44,709 nt of DNA from Chloroflexota bacterium (GTDB lineage: Bacteria; Chloroflexota; Limnocylindria; Limnocylindrales; CSP1-4). Each line of letters starts with the position of its first letter. Positions within the stretch are counted from its first letter, which is position 1. Shown here piece by piece: positions 7,452 through 16,284 of the stretch. The notes under the pieces were generated by a model. The model was not told where the DNA came from. It made no database searches and saw nothing but the letters and a program-made list of their open reading frames with translations. The stretch is from positions 1-44,709 of the forward strand of contig JAJYJR010000002.1 in NCBI GenBank assembly GCA_021789355.1, given 5' to 3'. The translations under genes were made by a program, and so were the position numbers.

Positions 7452-8267
7452 TCAGGGCCGAGTCACCTTCTCACGCCGCGCGCGTCGTGCGAGCTCGACA
7501 AAGGGGCGCAGGCGTGCGGCGAGTTCGTGCTGCGTTCGCCGGAACGCCGCGAGCTTCTGCGCGTCGGTGCCCTCGACTTCGGCCGGGTCCTCGAGGCCCC
7601 AGTGGAGCTGGTTGTGCTCCCCCGGGAACACCGGGCACACCTGACGGGCCCGGTCGCACACCGTGATCACGTAGTCGAACGGCTGGTCGAGGAACTCGGT
7701 CACCGACTTCGAGCGGGCGCCCGACCAATCGATTCCCCCCTCGCCGAGGACCTGCACGGCGAGGGGGTTGACGCCTCTGGGCTCGGTGCCCGCGGAGAAC
7801 ACCCCGAAGTCCGCACCGCCATACGCCTTCAGCATCGCCTCTGCCATCTGGCTGCGCGCGGAGTTCCCGGTGCACACGAAGAGGACGCGGACGGGTCGGT
7901 CGGACATCGTGTTCCCCCTGCCGGCGGCGGCGATGGTGTCTTCCAGGTCGGTGAGCTCGGCGTCGAGCCGATCGAGTTCGGCCCGCTGGCGGGCGATCGC
8001 GTCACGTTGCTCGGCGAGCAGCGGCGCGAGATCCGCGTCGGCCGGGCCGCGGTCGAGGCAGCGCATGGCAAGGCGCCCCGCGCCGAGGGGACGCAATCCG
8101 AGCCGCCGCAGCGCGACGACCAGCCGCAGCCGCGCGACGTCGTCCTCGTTGTACTCGCGATATCCGTTCGGGCTGCGCCTCGCGGGTGGCAGCACGCCCG
8201 CCTCCTCGTAGAAGCGCACGGCGGATGGCGCGAGGCCGGCCTCGCGGGCGACTTGCGAAACCTTCAC
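7452..8267 (-). CDS. MerR regulator fused to arsenate reductase ArsC
   Basis: A 271-residue two-domain protein. Residues 1-115 are a MerR-family activator: HTH with SQVAREAGLAPSAVRFYEEAGVLPPARR, then a long dimerisation coiled coil (about 80-112). Residues 121-271 are a low-molecular-weight phosphatase-type arsenate reductase: catalytic loop VCTGNSARSQMAEA with Cys132 and Arg138, and the relay pair VCDRARQVCPVFPG with Cys204 and Cys211. All three cysteines of thioredoxin-coupled ArsC are present. The start is GTG at 8267. Met121 has AGGGGGA about seven bases before it, so free ArsC might also be made. Fusion of a MerR sensor to the detoxifying enzyme implies the regulator senses arsenic or the enzyme's product, but the sensing residue (perhaps Cys70) is unknown. 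Confidence 0.88.
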   Translation of the reverse strand: MKVSQVAREAGLAPSAVRFYEEAGVLPPARRSPNGYREYNEDDVARLRLVVALRRLGLRPLGAGRLAMRCLDRGPADADLAPLLAEQRDAIARQRAELDRLDAELTDLEDTIAAAGRGNTMSDRPVRVLFVCTGNSARSQMAEAMLKAYGGADFGVFSAGTEPRGVNPLAVQVLGEGGIDWSGARSKSVTEFLDQPFDYVITVCDRARQVCPVFPGEHNQLHWGLEDPAEVEGTDAQKLAAFRRTQHELAARLRPFVELARRARREKVTRP

Positions 8268-8273
8268 GGGGAG

Positions 8274-8302
8274 GCTATACCCTCAAGTCGCTTGAAGGTC
8301 AA
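8274..8302 (-). promoter_or_regulatory. MerR-type operator and promoter of the merR-arsC fusion
   Basis: Read on the minus strand, arms ACCTTCAAG and CTTGAGGGT (8 of 9 bases complementary) flank CGA, a dyad at 8279-8299 very like SoxR/CueR-type operators. A -35 TTGACC (8297-8302) and a -10 TATAGC (8274-8279) enclose the dyad, with a 17-base spacer. This is shorter than the 19-20 bases typical of MerR-activated promoters. Transcription would begin about at the GTG start codon, so the message may be leaderless. Confidence 0.72.
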
Positions 8303-8332
8303 GTCCACGGCGGTGACGGCCGGACGTCTCCC

Positions 8333-9769
8333 TCAGCCGATCGACCCGATTGCTCTGACGTACCGTCCGCTGGCGTCATCGATGACGCGGCGGAGGATCC
8401 GCTCCGCGACCGCGCGGCGATACTCGGCGCTCGAACGGACGTCGTCGATTGGGGAGATCTCCCGCGCCAACGTGCGTGTGGCCCGAGTCGCGACGTCCGT
8501 GGCCGGCCTCGTGCCCTCGAGCGTTGCCTCCGTCGCCCGCGCCCGGATCGGGGTGGGCGCGACGGAGCCCAAGGCCACCCGGACGTCCCGCCACGTGCCA
8601 TCGTCGTTTCCGTGCCAGGCTACTGCGAGGACGACGAGGCTGATCGCCTGCGCGCGTCGCGCGCCGATCTTGCGGAATGCGACGATCCGTCCACGTGACA
8701 GCGGGACGCGAACGCGCAGCACCAGCTCGTCGGTGCCAAGCGCCGTCTGACGATAGGCGGTGAAGAACGCATCCGCGGGAATAACCCGCTCGCCCCGCGC
8801 ACTCCCGACGACGATCTCGGCATCGAGCGCGAGGAGCAGGGGGAGGCTGTCCCCTGCAGGCGACGCGGTGGCGATGTTCCCGCCGAGCGTGCCCCGATTC
8901 TGGATCTGCGTCGCTCCGACCTGGGCTGCCATCTCGCCGAGGGCGGGGAGGTGTTCGGCGACGATCGGGCTGCGCCGGAGCTCGGCGTAGGTCGTCCCTG
9001 CGCCCAGCGTGAGGACGTCCCGGTCGAGGCGGATGCCGCGGAGCTCCTCGAGCGCGCCGAGGTCGAGATAGCCCCGCGCATCCCCGGGGCCCGCCGCGCG
9101 CTCGACGAGCACATCTGTGGCCCCGGCAACCGCGCGCCAGCGGCCCTCGGCGAGCAGCGCGTACGCCTCCTCGAGGCGGCCGGGAGCGACTGCAGGTGGG
9201 TCGTCGAGGTCGACGAACGCCCCGACGGATACGGCTGCCCGGGCGCCAGGCATGGCGGGGGACGCGAGCGCGGGCGGAGCTTCCGCCGCGACCCGGATAG
9301 CCTCGACGATGCGAGTGTAGCCGGTGCAGCGGCAGAGATTGCCGGAGATCGCCGCACGGATCGCGGCGTCGGTCCGCGGCGCACCGGACGCGAGAAACGC
9401 ACGACCTGCTATGAGCATGCCCGGCGTACAAAAGCCGCACTGGACTGCGCCTGCCCCGAGGAGGGCGGCCTGGAGAGGGTCTAGCCGGCCGTCGCTGACG
9501 AGACCCTCGACGGTCCGAACCTCGCGCCCCGCGACCTGGCTGATCGGCACGAGGCAGCTGTCGACGACCTGCCCGTCGAGCAGGACCGAGCACGCTCCGC
9601 ATTCGCCCTCGCCGCAACCCTCCTTCGACCCCGTGAGGCCGAGATCCAGGCGCAGCACGTCGAGGAGCCGGCGGCCGCCGGGAACGGCGATCTCCAGCGC
9701 TTGCCCGTTCACGGTGAACCGGTAGGAGGAGGCCTTGCGATCCGTGGCGATGGCCGTCTGCGCGGTCAC
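8333..9769 (-). CDS. Xanthine dehydrogenase-family small subunit (2Fe-2S plus FAD)
   Basis: A 478-residue fusion of the iron-sulfur and FAD domains that shuttle electrons from the molybdenum subunit. The N-terminal plant-type 2Fe-2S site is in GCGEGECGACSVLLDG, the second cluster in CGFCTPGM and NLCRCTGY. From about residue 185 onward is an FAD-binding domain of the CO dehydrogenase M type, with VAGATDVLV, ATQIQNRGTLGGNIATASPAGDSLP and the C-terminal ALGSVAPTPIRA segment. ATGA overlap with the large-subunit gene shows they are one unit, transcribed large then small. The natural substrate, purine or another N-heterocycle or aldehyde, cannot be assigned from sequence. Confidence 0.9.
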   Translation of the reverse strand: MTAQTAIATDRKASSYRFTVNGQALEIAVPGGRRLLDVLRLDLGLTGSKEGCGEGECGACSVLLDGQVVDSCLVPISQVAGREVRTVEGLVSDGRLDPLQAALLGAGAVQCGFCTPGMLIAGRAFLASGAPRTDAAIRAAISGNLCRCTGYTRIVEAIRVAAEAPPALASPAMPGARAAVSVGAFVDLDDPPAVAPGRLEEAYALLAEGRWRAVAGATDVLVERAAGPGDARGYLDLGALEELRGIRLDRDVLTLGAGTTYAELRRSPIVAEHLPALGEMAAQVGATQIQNRGTLGGNIATASPAGDSLPLLLALDAEIVVGSARGERVIPADAFFTAYRQTALGTDELVLRVRVPLSRGRIVAFRKIGARRAQAISLVVLAVAWHGNDDGTWRDVRVALGSVAPTPIRARATEATLEGTRPATDVATRATRTLAREISPIDDVRSSAEYRRAVAERILRRVIDDASGRYVRAIGSIG

Positions 9770-12000
9770 GGCCCCGGCACCTCGGCGCGCGCACGCACCT
9801 GCTCGGCCTCCTGAGCACGGATCGCGTCGAGCACACGGGCCGGGGTTGCCGGAAGCTCGGTGATCCAGGCCCCGATCGCGTCGTGGATCGCGTCGATCAC
9901 GGCCGGCGCACCGACGTCCATCGGCAGCTCTCCGAGTCCCTTCGCGCCGTGCGGCGTGTCCGGGAACGGCACTTCAAGCAGGTGCGCCTCGATCTCAGGT
10001 GCATCGAGTGCGGTTGGAATCAGGTACGTGGCAAGGCGGTCGTTGCGGAACCGGCCTTCGACCACCTGCATCTCCTCAGTCGTGGCGTAGCCGATGGCCT
10101 GCAATGTGCCGCCCTCCACCTGACCCGCGGCGAGCAGCGGGTTCACGACCCGGCCGACCTCGTCGACGGCGATGACGCGACGCACGAAGACCTGGCCCGT
10201 GTCGAGGTCGACGTCCACCCACGCCACCGCCGCGGCCCAGCTGTACGCCGGATACGCGTCGCCGCGGTAGTGCTCCTGGTCCCACTCGATCCCCGGGTAC
10301 CCCTCGAAGCGAACGTCGATGCGCGTCGGGCCGTGCGCGGCCGCGTCGGACGCGTAGCTCTCCGCGAACGGACGATGCGTTCGTTCCTCGACCTCACGCC
10401 GCAGTTTGCCGGCGGCTTCCGCGATCAAACCCCCGATCACCATCGTCGTCCGCGATGCCACCGTCGGGCCGCTGTTAGGCACGAGGGCCGTGTCGAGCGG
10501 GCACGGCTCCACGGCGTCGGCCGCCACCCCGAGCGTTTCGGCGGCGATCTGGGGCAGAACGGACGCCGAGCCCTGCCCGATCTCGGTCTGGGCGGTGAGC
10601 ACCCGGATCCGCGCCTCAGCCGTCAGTTCGATCCCGACCGCACTGGCGAGGACGCGCTCGCCGCTGCCCGTGAAGCCCGCTCCGTGCCAGCCAAGTGCCA
10701 GGCCCACGCCCTGCGCCGTGCGATCGTCAGCGATCCCGGCCTTCTTGCGCTCAGCGCGGGCCCACGCCGTCGCCTCGCGTTCGGCGTCAAACCCGGACGC
10801 GCGCAGCGCGCCTCCGAGCACGTCGATCGCCGCGACGCTGTTCCGGAGCCGCTGCCCGGTCGCCGTGACGTCCCCTTCGCGGTACGCGAGCCGGTGCCGG
10901 AGCTCGCTGGCCGGCATCCCCAGCGCCTCCGCGATCCGCGCCATGTGGACCTCGGCGGCGAACTCGGTCTCGGGCGCCCCAAAGCCCCGGAAGGCCCCGC
11001 TCGGAACCATGTGCGTCATCGAGGCGCGGGCACGCACCCGGACGTTGGGGCAGCGGTACGGCCCCGTGGCATGGATCGCCGCACGCGACAGAACGACCGG
11101 GGAGAGCGTCGCATACGCCCCGGCGTTCAGGACGACATCAATGTCCTGGGCAACGAGGCGGCCCTCCGCGGTCACTCCGGTGCGCTGGCGGATCACCGCG
11201 GGATGCCGCTTCGTGGTCGCGACGATGTCCTCGTGGCGGTCGTAGGTCATCCTCACCGGACGGCCGGCGGCGCGCGCCAGCAACGCGGCGTGGATCGCGA
11301 GCATGGAGGGGTACTCCTCCTTGCCCCCGAATCCGCCGCCCGTCTCGGCCTGCACGACGCGGACCCTGTCGGTCGGAAGGGCCAGCGCGCGGGCCAGGGC
11401 TGCGTGGACGTAGTAGGGGCACTGCAGGGAGCCTGTGACCGTGACGCCGCCGTCGGACTCGGGCACGGCGATCATCGCCTGGGGCTCGATGTAGACGTGC
11501 TCCTGGGGACCCGTGCGGTACTCGCCCTCGAGGACGAGGTCGGCCTCCGCGAAGCCTGCCTCGAGGTCGCCCTTCAGGATCTCGTACTGGGCGAAGGCTT
11601 TGTCGGACATCAGGGGATCGAGCACGGGCGGGAGCGGCTCGGTCCGCAGGCGGATCGCCGACCGGGCGGCGCGCGCGACTGCCGGACTCGGGCCTGCCAC
11701 GAGCGCCACGGCCTCCCCATGATGCCGGATCTCCTCCGCGACGAGGGCGGGCTGGTCGTCGTACATGAGGGTGACGACGTTCTCGCCCGGAATATCGGGG
11801 GCCGTGACGACGACGACGCGTGACCAGTCGAACACCGGGTCACGCTCGATCGCGACCAATCGCGCGTGCGGCTCGTCTGACCGGACCGTCAGGCCGAACC
11901 AGGCGCCCTCCGCGAGGAGGTCGTCCGTATAGCGCGCGGCGCCGGTTACCTTCGCCGGAGCGTCGCGGCGCGGCACCGACGTACCGATGAGGCCGCCCAC
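9766..12000 (-). CDS. Xanthine dehydrogenase-family molybdenum subunit
   Basis: A 744-residue catalytic subunit of the molybdenum hydroxylase family. It starts with VPRRDAPAKVTGAARYTDDL, then shows the cofactor-contact motifs GGGFGGKEEYPS, AFRGFGAPE, the QTEIGQGSASVLPQIAAE segment and the active-site glutamate in HGAKGLGELPM. The absence of an AYRCSFR-type loop argues against true form-I CO dehydrogenase. It takes electrons from a hydroxylated substrate and passes them to the small subunit encoded next. The upstream gene is a second, differently organised xanthine dehydrogenase, 134 bases away on the same strand. XdhC, required to sulfurate this kind of cofactor, is encoded much further on at 39081. 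Confidence 0.9.
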   Translation of the reverse strand: MGGLIGTSVPRRDAPAKVTGAARYTDDLLAEGAWFGLTVRSDEPHARLVAIERDPVFDWSRVVVVTAPDIPGENVVTLMYDDQPALVAEEIRHHGEAVALVAGPSPAVARAARSAIRLRTEPLPPVLDPLMSDKAFAQYEILKGDLEAGFAEADLVLEGEYRTGPQEHVYIEPQAMIAVPESDGGVTVTGSLQCPYYVHAALARALALPTDRVRVVQAETGGGFGGKEEYPSMLAIHAALLARAAGRPVRMTYDRHEDIVATTKRHPAVIRQRTGVTAEGRLVAQDIDVVLNAGAYATLSPVVLSRAAIHATGPYRCPNVRVRARASMTHMVPSGAFRGFGAPETEFAAEVHMARIAEALGMPASELRHRLAYREGDVTATGQRLRNSVAAIDVLGGALRASGFDAEREATAWARAERKKAGIADDRTAQGVGLALGWHGAGFTGSGERVLASAVGIELTAEARIRVLTAQTEIGQGSASVLPQIAAETLGVAADAVEPCPLDTALVPNSGPTVASRTTMVIGGLIAEAAGKLRREVEERTHRPFAESYASDAAAHGPTRIDVRFEGYPGIEWDQEHYRGDAYPAYSWAAAVAWVDVDLDTGQVFVRRVIAVDEVGRVVNPLLAAGQVEGGTLQAIGYATTEEMQVVEGRFRNDRLATYLIPTALDAPEIEAHLLEVPFPDTPHGAKGLGELPMDVGAPAVIDAIHDAIGAWITELPATPARVLDAIRAQEAEQVRARAEVPGP

Positions 12001-12134
12001 GACATGAGGATGCCGACCATCGCAGGTGCGGCCAAGTGCCGATCCTCCCGCACCCCAATGCGATCCGGATGCACGCCGCAGGTCGCGAAGGGGCGGATCG
12101 TGATCCTCGGCCGCTCAGGCTCGGCTACTTGGGT

Positions 12135-14774
12135 TCAGCGCGTTGGTGTCGCAGCGATCGGCGTCAACCTCGCAGGACGTGTGGTCCCTCTTGCCTTGCC
12201 CGAACCAAGAGCCCGCGCTGCGGGCGAGTCTCGCATGGGAAGCGTCGCTCGGCGGATGCCATCGAAGGCATACAGGGCTCCGGCAACCGCGGCCGCGGTC
12301 GGCACGGCGGCAGCCTCCCCAACCCCCTTTGCCCCGTAGGGGCCCTCTGGCTGGCGCTCCTCCACGAAGATCGTCTCGACCTCGGGCATCGCGGTCGCGC
12401 GGATGATCCCCATCGCCTTGAGCTTCGGCGACGCCGGAGCGCCGTGCTCGAGCTCCAGCTCCTCCGTGAGAGCGTAGCCGAGGCCCATGTGCACGCCGCC
12501 CTCGATCTGGCCCTCCAGGAGCGTCGGGTTCAGTACTCGCCCAACGTCGTGGGCGGCGACGACCTTCGCCACCCGCCCCGCGTCGTCGAGGATCACCACC
12601 TCGGTGCCCCATCCGTAGGCGAGGTGGGTCACCGGGTTTGGCGCGTCGTTCGGGGTGGTCCAGTCCACCACGAACTCCCCCCGGAACTCGCGTCCCACGA
12701 GCTCCTCGAGGGGCCGTCCGTGGAGCTCGGCCCTGAGCCTGCTGGCGGCATCGAGGATCGCGCGACCCCCGAGCGTGGTCGCCCGCGATGCCGTGGTTTC
12801 GCCGGTGTCGAGCTCCCGAATCGTGTCCACGACCACCCTGACCCGGTCGGGGGGGAGGCCAAGTTCCTCGCATACGATCTGCCGGAATACGGTGTGGACG
12901 CCCTGGCCCATCTCGGTCCAGGAGTGCATCAGGGTGATAGTCCCGTCCGCCTCGGGGCGGAGGACCACCCTGCCGTACTCGTTGACCCCGTTGCCGAGCC
13001 CCACGTTCTTGACCACACACGCGATGCCTGCGTACCTCGCCGACCGGTAGATGTCCCGGACCGCGATGAGCGTCTTCTTCAGGCCGACCCCGGGACCGAG
13101 GACCTGTCCGGTGCCGAACATCGCGCCCTCCTCGAGCGCGCTTCGCCAGCGGATCTCCCAGCCATCGATCCCCACCCGCTCCGCGAGGCGGTCCATCATC
13201 GATTCGATCGCGAAGTTCGATTGCGGGGCTCCGAAGCCCCGCATCGCACCGCAGGGCGGGTTGTTGGTGTACACCGCGCGCGACTCGACGTCCGTGTTCG
13301 GCACCACGTACGCGCCGCACGCGTGGCCGGCGGCCCGTTCGAGCACCTTGTCGCCGAGGCTCGCGTAGGCGCCGGTGTCGCCCGTGATCCGAGCCCGTAC
13401 GGCCACCAGGCGTCCGTCCGCGTCGGCGCCGACCGTGTACTCGAGGGTCATCGCGTGGCGCTTGGGGTGGAACCGGATACTCTCGGCGCGGGAGAGTGTG
13501 AGCAACACGGGTCGGCCAGTGGTGTGAGCCAGGAGGGAGGCGTGTCCCTGGACCGAGAGGTCCTCCTTTCCTCCGAAGGCACCGCCGGTGGATACCTGCG
13601 TCACGCGGACACGTTGCGGCGGCACCCCGAGATAGGAGGCGATCTGGCGACGGTCCTCCCACACCCCCTGACCCTGCGAGTACACGCGCAGGCGGCCGTC
13701 GTCGGGAACGGCAAGAGCCGACTCCGGTTCCAGAAACGCGTGCTCGACGCGCTGGGTGCGGAAGGTCTCGCTCACCACGTGGGCCGCACCCGCCAGCGAC
13801 CGATCGACGTCTCCGCGCTTCACCACGGAAAGCGAGAGCAGATTCTCCGCCCCCTCATGCACCCGAGGCGCGCCGGGCCGCAGGGCCTCGAACGGGTCGG
13901 TCACCGGCTCCAGCACCTCGTACTCCACCTCGACCATTGCCGCTGCCTCGCGCGCCGCGGCGCGCGTCTCGGCTGCGACCAGGGCAAGCACATCGCCCAC
14001 GTAGCTCGTGACCTCACGTTCGGCCACCAGCTGAGGCCAGTCAGGGAAGATGAGGCCCTGTTTGCGCTCACCGGGCACGTCCCGCCACGTGAGCACGGCC
14101 ACGATCCCGCGATGTGACCGGGCCTTGGAGGTGTCGATCCGCAGGATCCTGGCCCGGGGGTGGTCCGAGAACCGCACCGCGGCGTGCAGCATCCCCGGCA
14201 CCTTCATGTCGCTCACGAACGCCTTACGGCCGAGGACCAGCTCCCGGCCCTCGTACCGGGCGGCACTCGTCCCGACCCGGGCCGATCCATCCGGCGTCGG
14301 AACGGGGCTCCCGCGGCGGCCTGAGGCGGCCAGCCTGACGGCATCGATGATCTTCACGTAGCCGGTGCACCGGCAGAGGTTCCCTGCCAGGGCGTGGGCG
14401 ATCTCCCCGCGCGTCGGATCAGGGTTCCCTCGGAGTAGGGCCTCGGCCTTCATCACCATCCCGGGCGTGCAGAATCCGCACTGCGCCCCGCCGGCGACGA
14501 CGAACGCCTCCGCCCACCGCTCCCGCTCCCCGGCGGGCAGCCCCTCGAGCGTCGTGATGCTTCGCCCCTCGGCGCGCGTCGCCGGCTGAGCACACGAGAC
14601 AACCGCCCTGCCATCGACGAGCACGGTGCAGGCGCCGCAAGACCCTTCCGGTGAACAGCCGTCCTTCATGGAGGTCAAGCTGCACCCTTCGCGGAGCATC
14701 TCGAGGAGGGACGCCCCGTCGCGCATTCGGACGTCTGCGGGGCGTCCGTTCAGTTGGAACCTCACAGCAAGCAC
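12135..14774 (-). CDS. Selenium-dependent-type xanthine dehydrogenase, one-chain 2Fe-2S/Mo subunit
   Basis: An 879-residue molybdenum hydroxylase in which the 2Fe-2S domain (residues about 1-150: GCSPEGSCGACTVLVDG, CGFCTPGMVMKAE, NLCRCTGY) is fused to the molybdenum domain. From memory of the family, the run GGAFGGKEDLSVQGHASLL, the block RFHPKRHAMTLEY, then DTGAYASLGDKVLERAAGHA and YTNNPPCGAMRGFGAPQ are those of selenium-dependent xanthine dehydrogenases. The active-site Glu lies in YGAKGVGEAAAV. GTG 14774 is chosen because AGGAAG lies just before it; the upstream in-frame sequence is arginine-rich and unlike the family. No FAD subunit is fused; the small subunit two genes downstream could serve both. 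Whether it really holds selenium is unproven. Confidence 0.85.
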   Translation of the reverse strand: MLAVRFQLNGRPADVRMRDGASLLEMLREGCSLTSMKDGCSPEGSCGACTVLVDGRAVVSCAQPATRAEGRSITTLEGLPAGERERWAEAFVVAGGAQCGFCTPGMVMKAEALLRGNPDPTRGEIAHALAGNLCRCTGYVKIIDAVRLAASGRRGSPVPTPDGSARVGTSAARYEGRELVLGRKAFVSDMKVPGMLHAAVRFSDHPRARILRIDTSKARSHRGIVAVLTWRDVPGERKQGLIFPDWPQLVAEREVTSYVGDVLALVAAETRAAAREAAAMVEVEYEVLEPVTDPFEALRPGAPRVHEGAENLLSLSVVKRGDVDRSLAGAAHVVSETFRTQRVEHAFLEPESALAVPDDGRLRVYSQGQGVWEDRRQIASYLGVPPQRVRVTQVSTGGAFGGKEDLSVQGHASLLAHTTGRPVLLTLSRAESIRFHPKRHAMTLEYTVGADADGRLVAVRARITGDTGAYASLGDKVLERAAGHACGAYVVPNTDVESRAVYTNNPPCGAMRGFGAPQSNFAIESMMDRLAERVGIDGWEIRWRSALEEGAMFGTGQVLGPGVGLKKTLIAVRDIYRSARYAGIACVVKNVGLGNGVNEYGRVVLRPEADGTITLMHSWTEMGQGVHTVFRQIVCEELGLPPDRVRVVVDTIRELDTGETTASRATTLGGRAILDAASRLRAELHGRPLEELVGREFRGEFVVDWTTPNDAPNPVTHLAYGWGTEVVILDDAGRVAKVVAAHDVGRVLNPTLLEGQIEGGVHMGLGYALTEELELEHGAPASPKLKAMGIIRATAMPEVETIFVEERQPEGPYGAKGVGEAAAVPTAAAVAGALYAFDGIRRATLPMRDSPAARALGSGKARGTTRPARLTPIAATPTR

Positions 14775-15127
14775 GGTTCTTCCTGCTGCCGGCGGGTGTA
14801 GGGCCCGTATCCGGTCCGAAGGGCGCACGCGTCCGATCCGCGGAGAGGCACGGAGCAAGCATGCCGGCCGTCGCCGATGCAGCCAAGAGCCAACTCGCCC
14901 GGCCACGCGCGGTCCGCGCGCCAGGCCTGGGACGTGGTGTCGACGCGCGTCATCGTTCGCGCCTTCGTCTGATCAGTTCGCCGCTCGCCAGGGGCGGTCT
15001 GGGTCGCCTCCCTGGGCGGCGCGTCTGTCGAGTGGAGACGACCGCCGAACACCTGCTGCCCGGCCCCCGCCTACGTGCCATGCAGGCCTGTGACATCTCA
15101 GCAGCAGTTGACACACTGCCGCGTGAC
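14775..15127. other. Intergenic region between divergent xdh and TSUP operons
   Basis: No gene seen in this stretch of about 350 bases. It should hold the divergent promoters for the minus-strand xdh operon and the plus-strand TSUP-arsR operon. The only clear structure is a dyad with arms GCAGT and ACTGC around TGACAC at 15104-15119, containing TTGACACACT, a 10-base string that recurs before the ArsR operon at 36948. Confidence 0.35.
15104..15119 (+). promoter_or_regulatory. Dyad before the TSUP-arsR-ACR3 operon
   Basis: Perfect 5-base arms GCAGT and ACTGC flank TGACAC. The dyad overlaps a consensus-like -35 box (TTGACA, 15108-15113), but no good -10 follows at the right distance and the TSUP start codon is only 8 bases downstream. 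It could be an ArsR operator; the evidence is weak. Confidence 0.25.
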
Positions 15128-15883
15128 ATGTTGTTGCTGACGATCCTCACGGTCCTGCTCTTTGGGTTGTCGTTCCTGTCCGGGATGCTCGGGTTGGGGG
15201 TCGCGTTTGTCGCGGTCCCAGTGCTCGGGCTCTTCGGCTTCGACCTGAAGGACGTCATCCAACCCTGGTCGCTGCTGCTCAACGGGCTGACGGCGATCAG
15301 CGGCGCCGTCGCCTTCTGGCGCGCCGGCATGATCGACTGGCGAAGCGCCGTCCCGCTGATCGTCATCACCACCATCGGGGCGCCGGCGGGCGTGTGGTTG
15401 CTCAACTTCGCATCGACCACGTTGGTCTGGTGGCTGTACGTTGGCGTTCTCTTCTTCCTCGCCGCGCGGATGCTGATGCCCAGGCGCCGCGCCAGTGAGG
15501 ATCTCGCCTCGATCACCGACGGGTCCAGGGTGAAGGCTGGCGCCGCCGCCGCTCCCATCTCGATCTTCGCGGGTTTCCTGGGCGTGGGTCCGGGGTTCCT
15601 GCTCATGCCGACGCTGACCGTCGTCGGCTACTCGGCCCGACTGGCCGCCGCCACGAACTCGGTCGCGGTCACGCTGCCCTCCTTCTCGGCGTTTGCCAGC
15701 CACCTCGCAACGGCAACGTTCAACTGGCCGACCTTGATCGTGACCTCGGTCGCGTCGGTGATTGCCGCGTGGCTGGGCGCTCGCTTCACCGCGGGGCGGG
15801 TGAAGAGCGCGACGCTCTCCCGCCTGTTCGCCGTCGCGCTCGTGGCCCTCGCGCTGCAGCGCGCCTGGATCCTGCTCGCATGA
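15128..15883 (+). CDS. TSUP-family membrane permease (TauE/SafE type)
   Basis: A 251-residue integral membrane protein with about eight hydrophobic segments in two related halves. The repeated glycine-rich motifs of the family are visible: FLSGMLGLGVAFVAVPVL near the N terminus and FAGFLGVGPGFLLMPTL in the second half. TSUP proteins export or import small sulfur compounds such as sulfite, sulfoacetate or thiosulfate. The ATG at 15128 puts the first membrane helix at the N terminus; a start at 15080 would add 16 polar residues and also lacks a ribosome binding site. ATGA overlap with the following CxC-type arsR suggests expression under metalloid control. Confidence 0.85.
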   Translation: MLLLTILTVLLFGLSFLSGMLGLGVAFVAVPVLGLFGFDLKDVIQPWSLLLNGLTAISGAVAFWRAGMIDWRSAVPLIVITTIGAPAGVWLLNFASTTLVWWLYVGVLFFLAARMLMPRRRASEDLASITDGSRVKAGAAAAPISIFAGFLGVGPGFLLMPTLTVVGYSARLAAATNSVAVTLPSFSAFASHLATATFNWPTLIVTSVASVIAAWLGARFTAGRVKSATLSRLFAVALVALALQRAWILLA

Positions 15884-16284
15884 ACGCGGGGCAGGAGACA
15901 AGGCGTGTCGTGACGGCTGCGAGCGTGACCGCGCCGGATGCGCGAGCCTGGCAGCCAGCCCCGGTCGAGCCCCTGTGCGGCCCGAACCTGCCGGTCCCCG
16001 ACGTGCGTGCCCCGGTGGCCGTCGCGGCACTCCTCTCGGACCAGACGCGCTCGACCATCCTGGGCATGTTGCGCTCCGGGCCCGCCTGCGTGTGCGAGAT
16101 GGCTGGCGCGCTCGACGAACGTCCGAACAACGTGAGCAACCACCTGGCCCGTCTCCGCGAGGCCGGCCTGGTACGGGCCGTCCGGCACCATGCCGACGGC
16201 CGCCGGGTCTACTACGAGCGCGATGAGGTCGCCTGCGCAGCCGCCCTCGATGTGCTGCGCACTCTCCTGGAGCCGTCGGCATGA
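15880..16284 (+). CDS. ArsR/SmtB-family regulator, CxC type (copy 2)
   Basis: A 134-residue winged-helix repressor with a longer, less ordered N terminus than its paralogues (first 40 residues). The core is nearly the same as those at 4827 and 36948: GPACVCEMAGALDERPNNV with Cys70 and Cys72, recognition helix NNVSNHLARLREAGLV, and wing [16 protein letters not shown]. The ATG overlaps the TSUP stop codon and its own stop overlaps the start of the mini-thioredoxin, so all are one operon leading to an ACR3-like arsenite permease. It probably senses As(III) or Sb(III). Confidence 0.9.
   Translation: MNAGQETRRVVTAASVTAPDARAWQPAPVEPLCGPNLPVPDVRAPVAVAALLSDQTRSTILGMLRSGPACVCEMAGALDERPNNVSNHLARLREAGLVRAVRHHADGRRVYYERDEVACAAALDVLRTLLEPSA

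Noticed and set aside
9766..12000. Form-I aerobic CO dehydrogenase large subunit
   Set aside because: The AYRCSFR-type active-site loop of CoxL is absent; the AFRGFGAPE motif fits xanthine dehydrogenase relatives.
12036..14117. A 693-codon plus-strand frame opposite the xanthine dehydrogenase gene
   Set aside because: Histidine/arginine-rich shadow with no recognisable domain, opposite a strong minus-strand gene.
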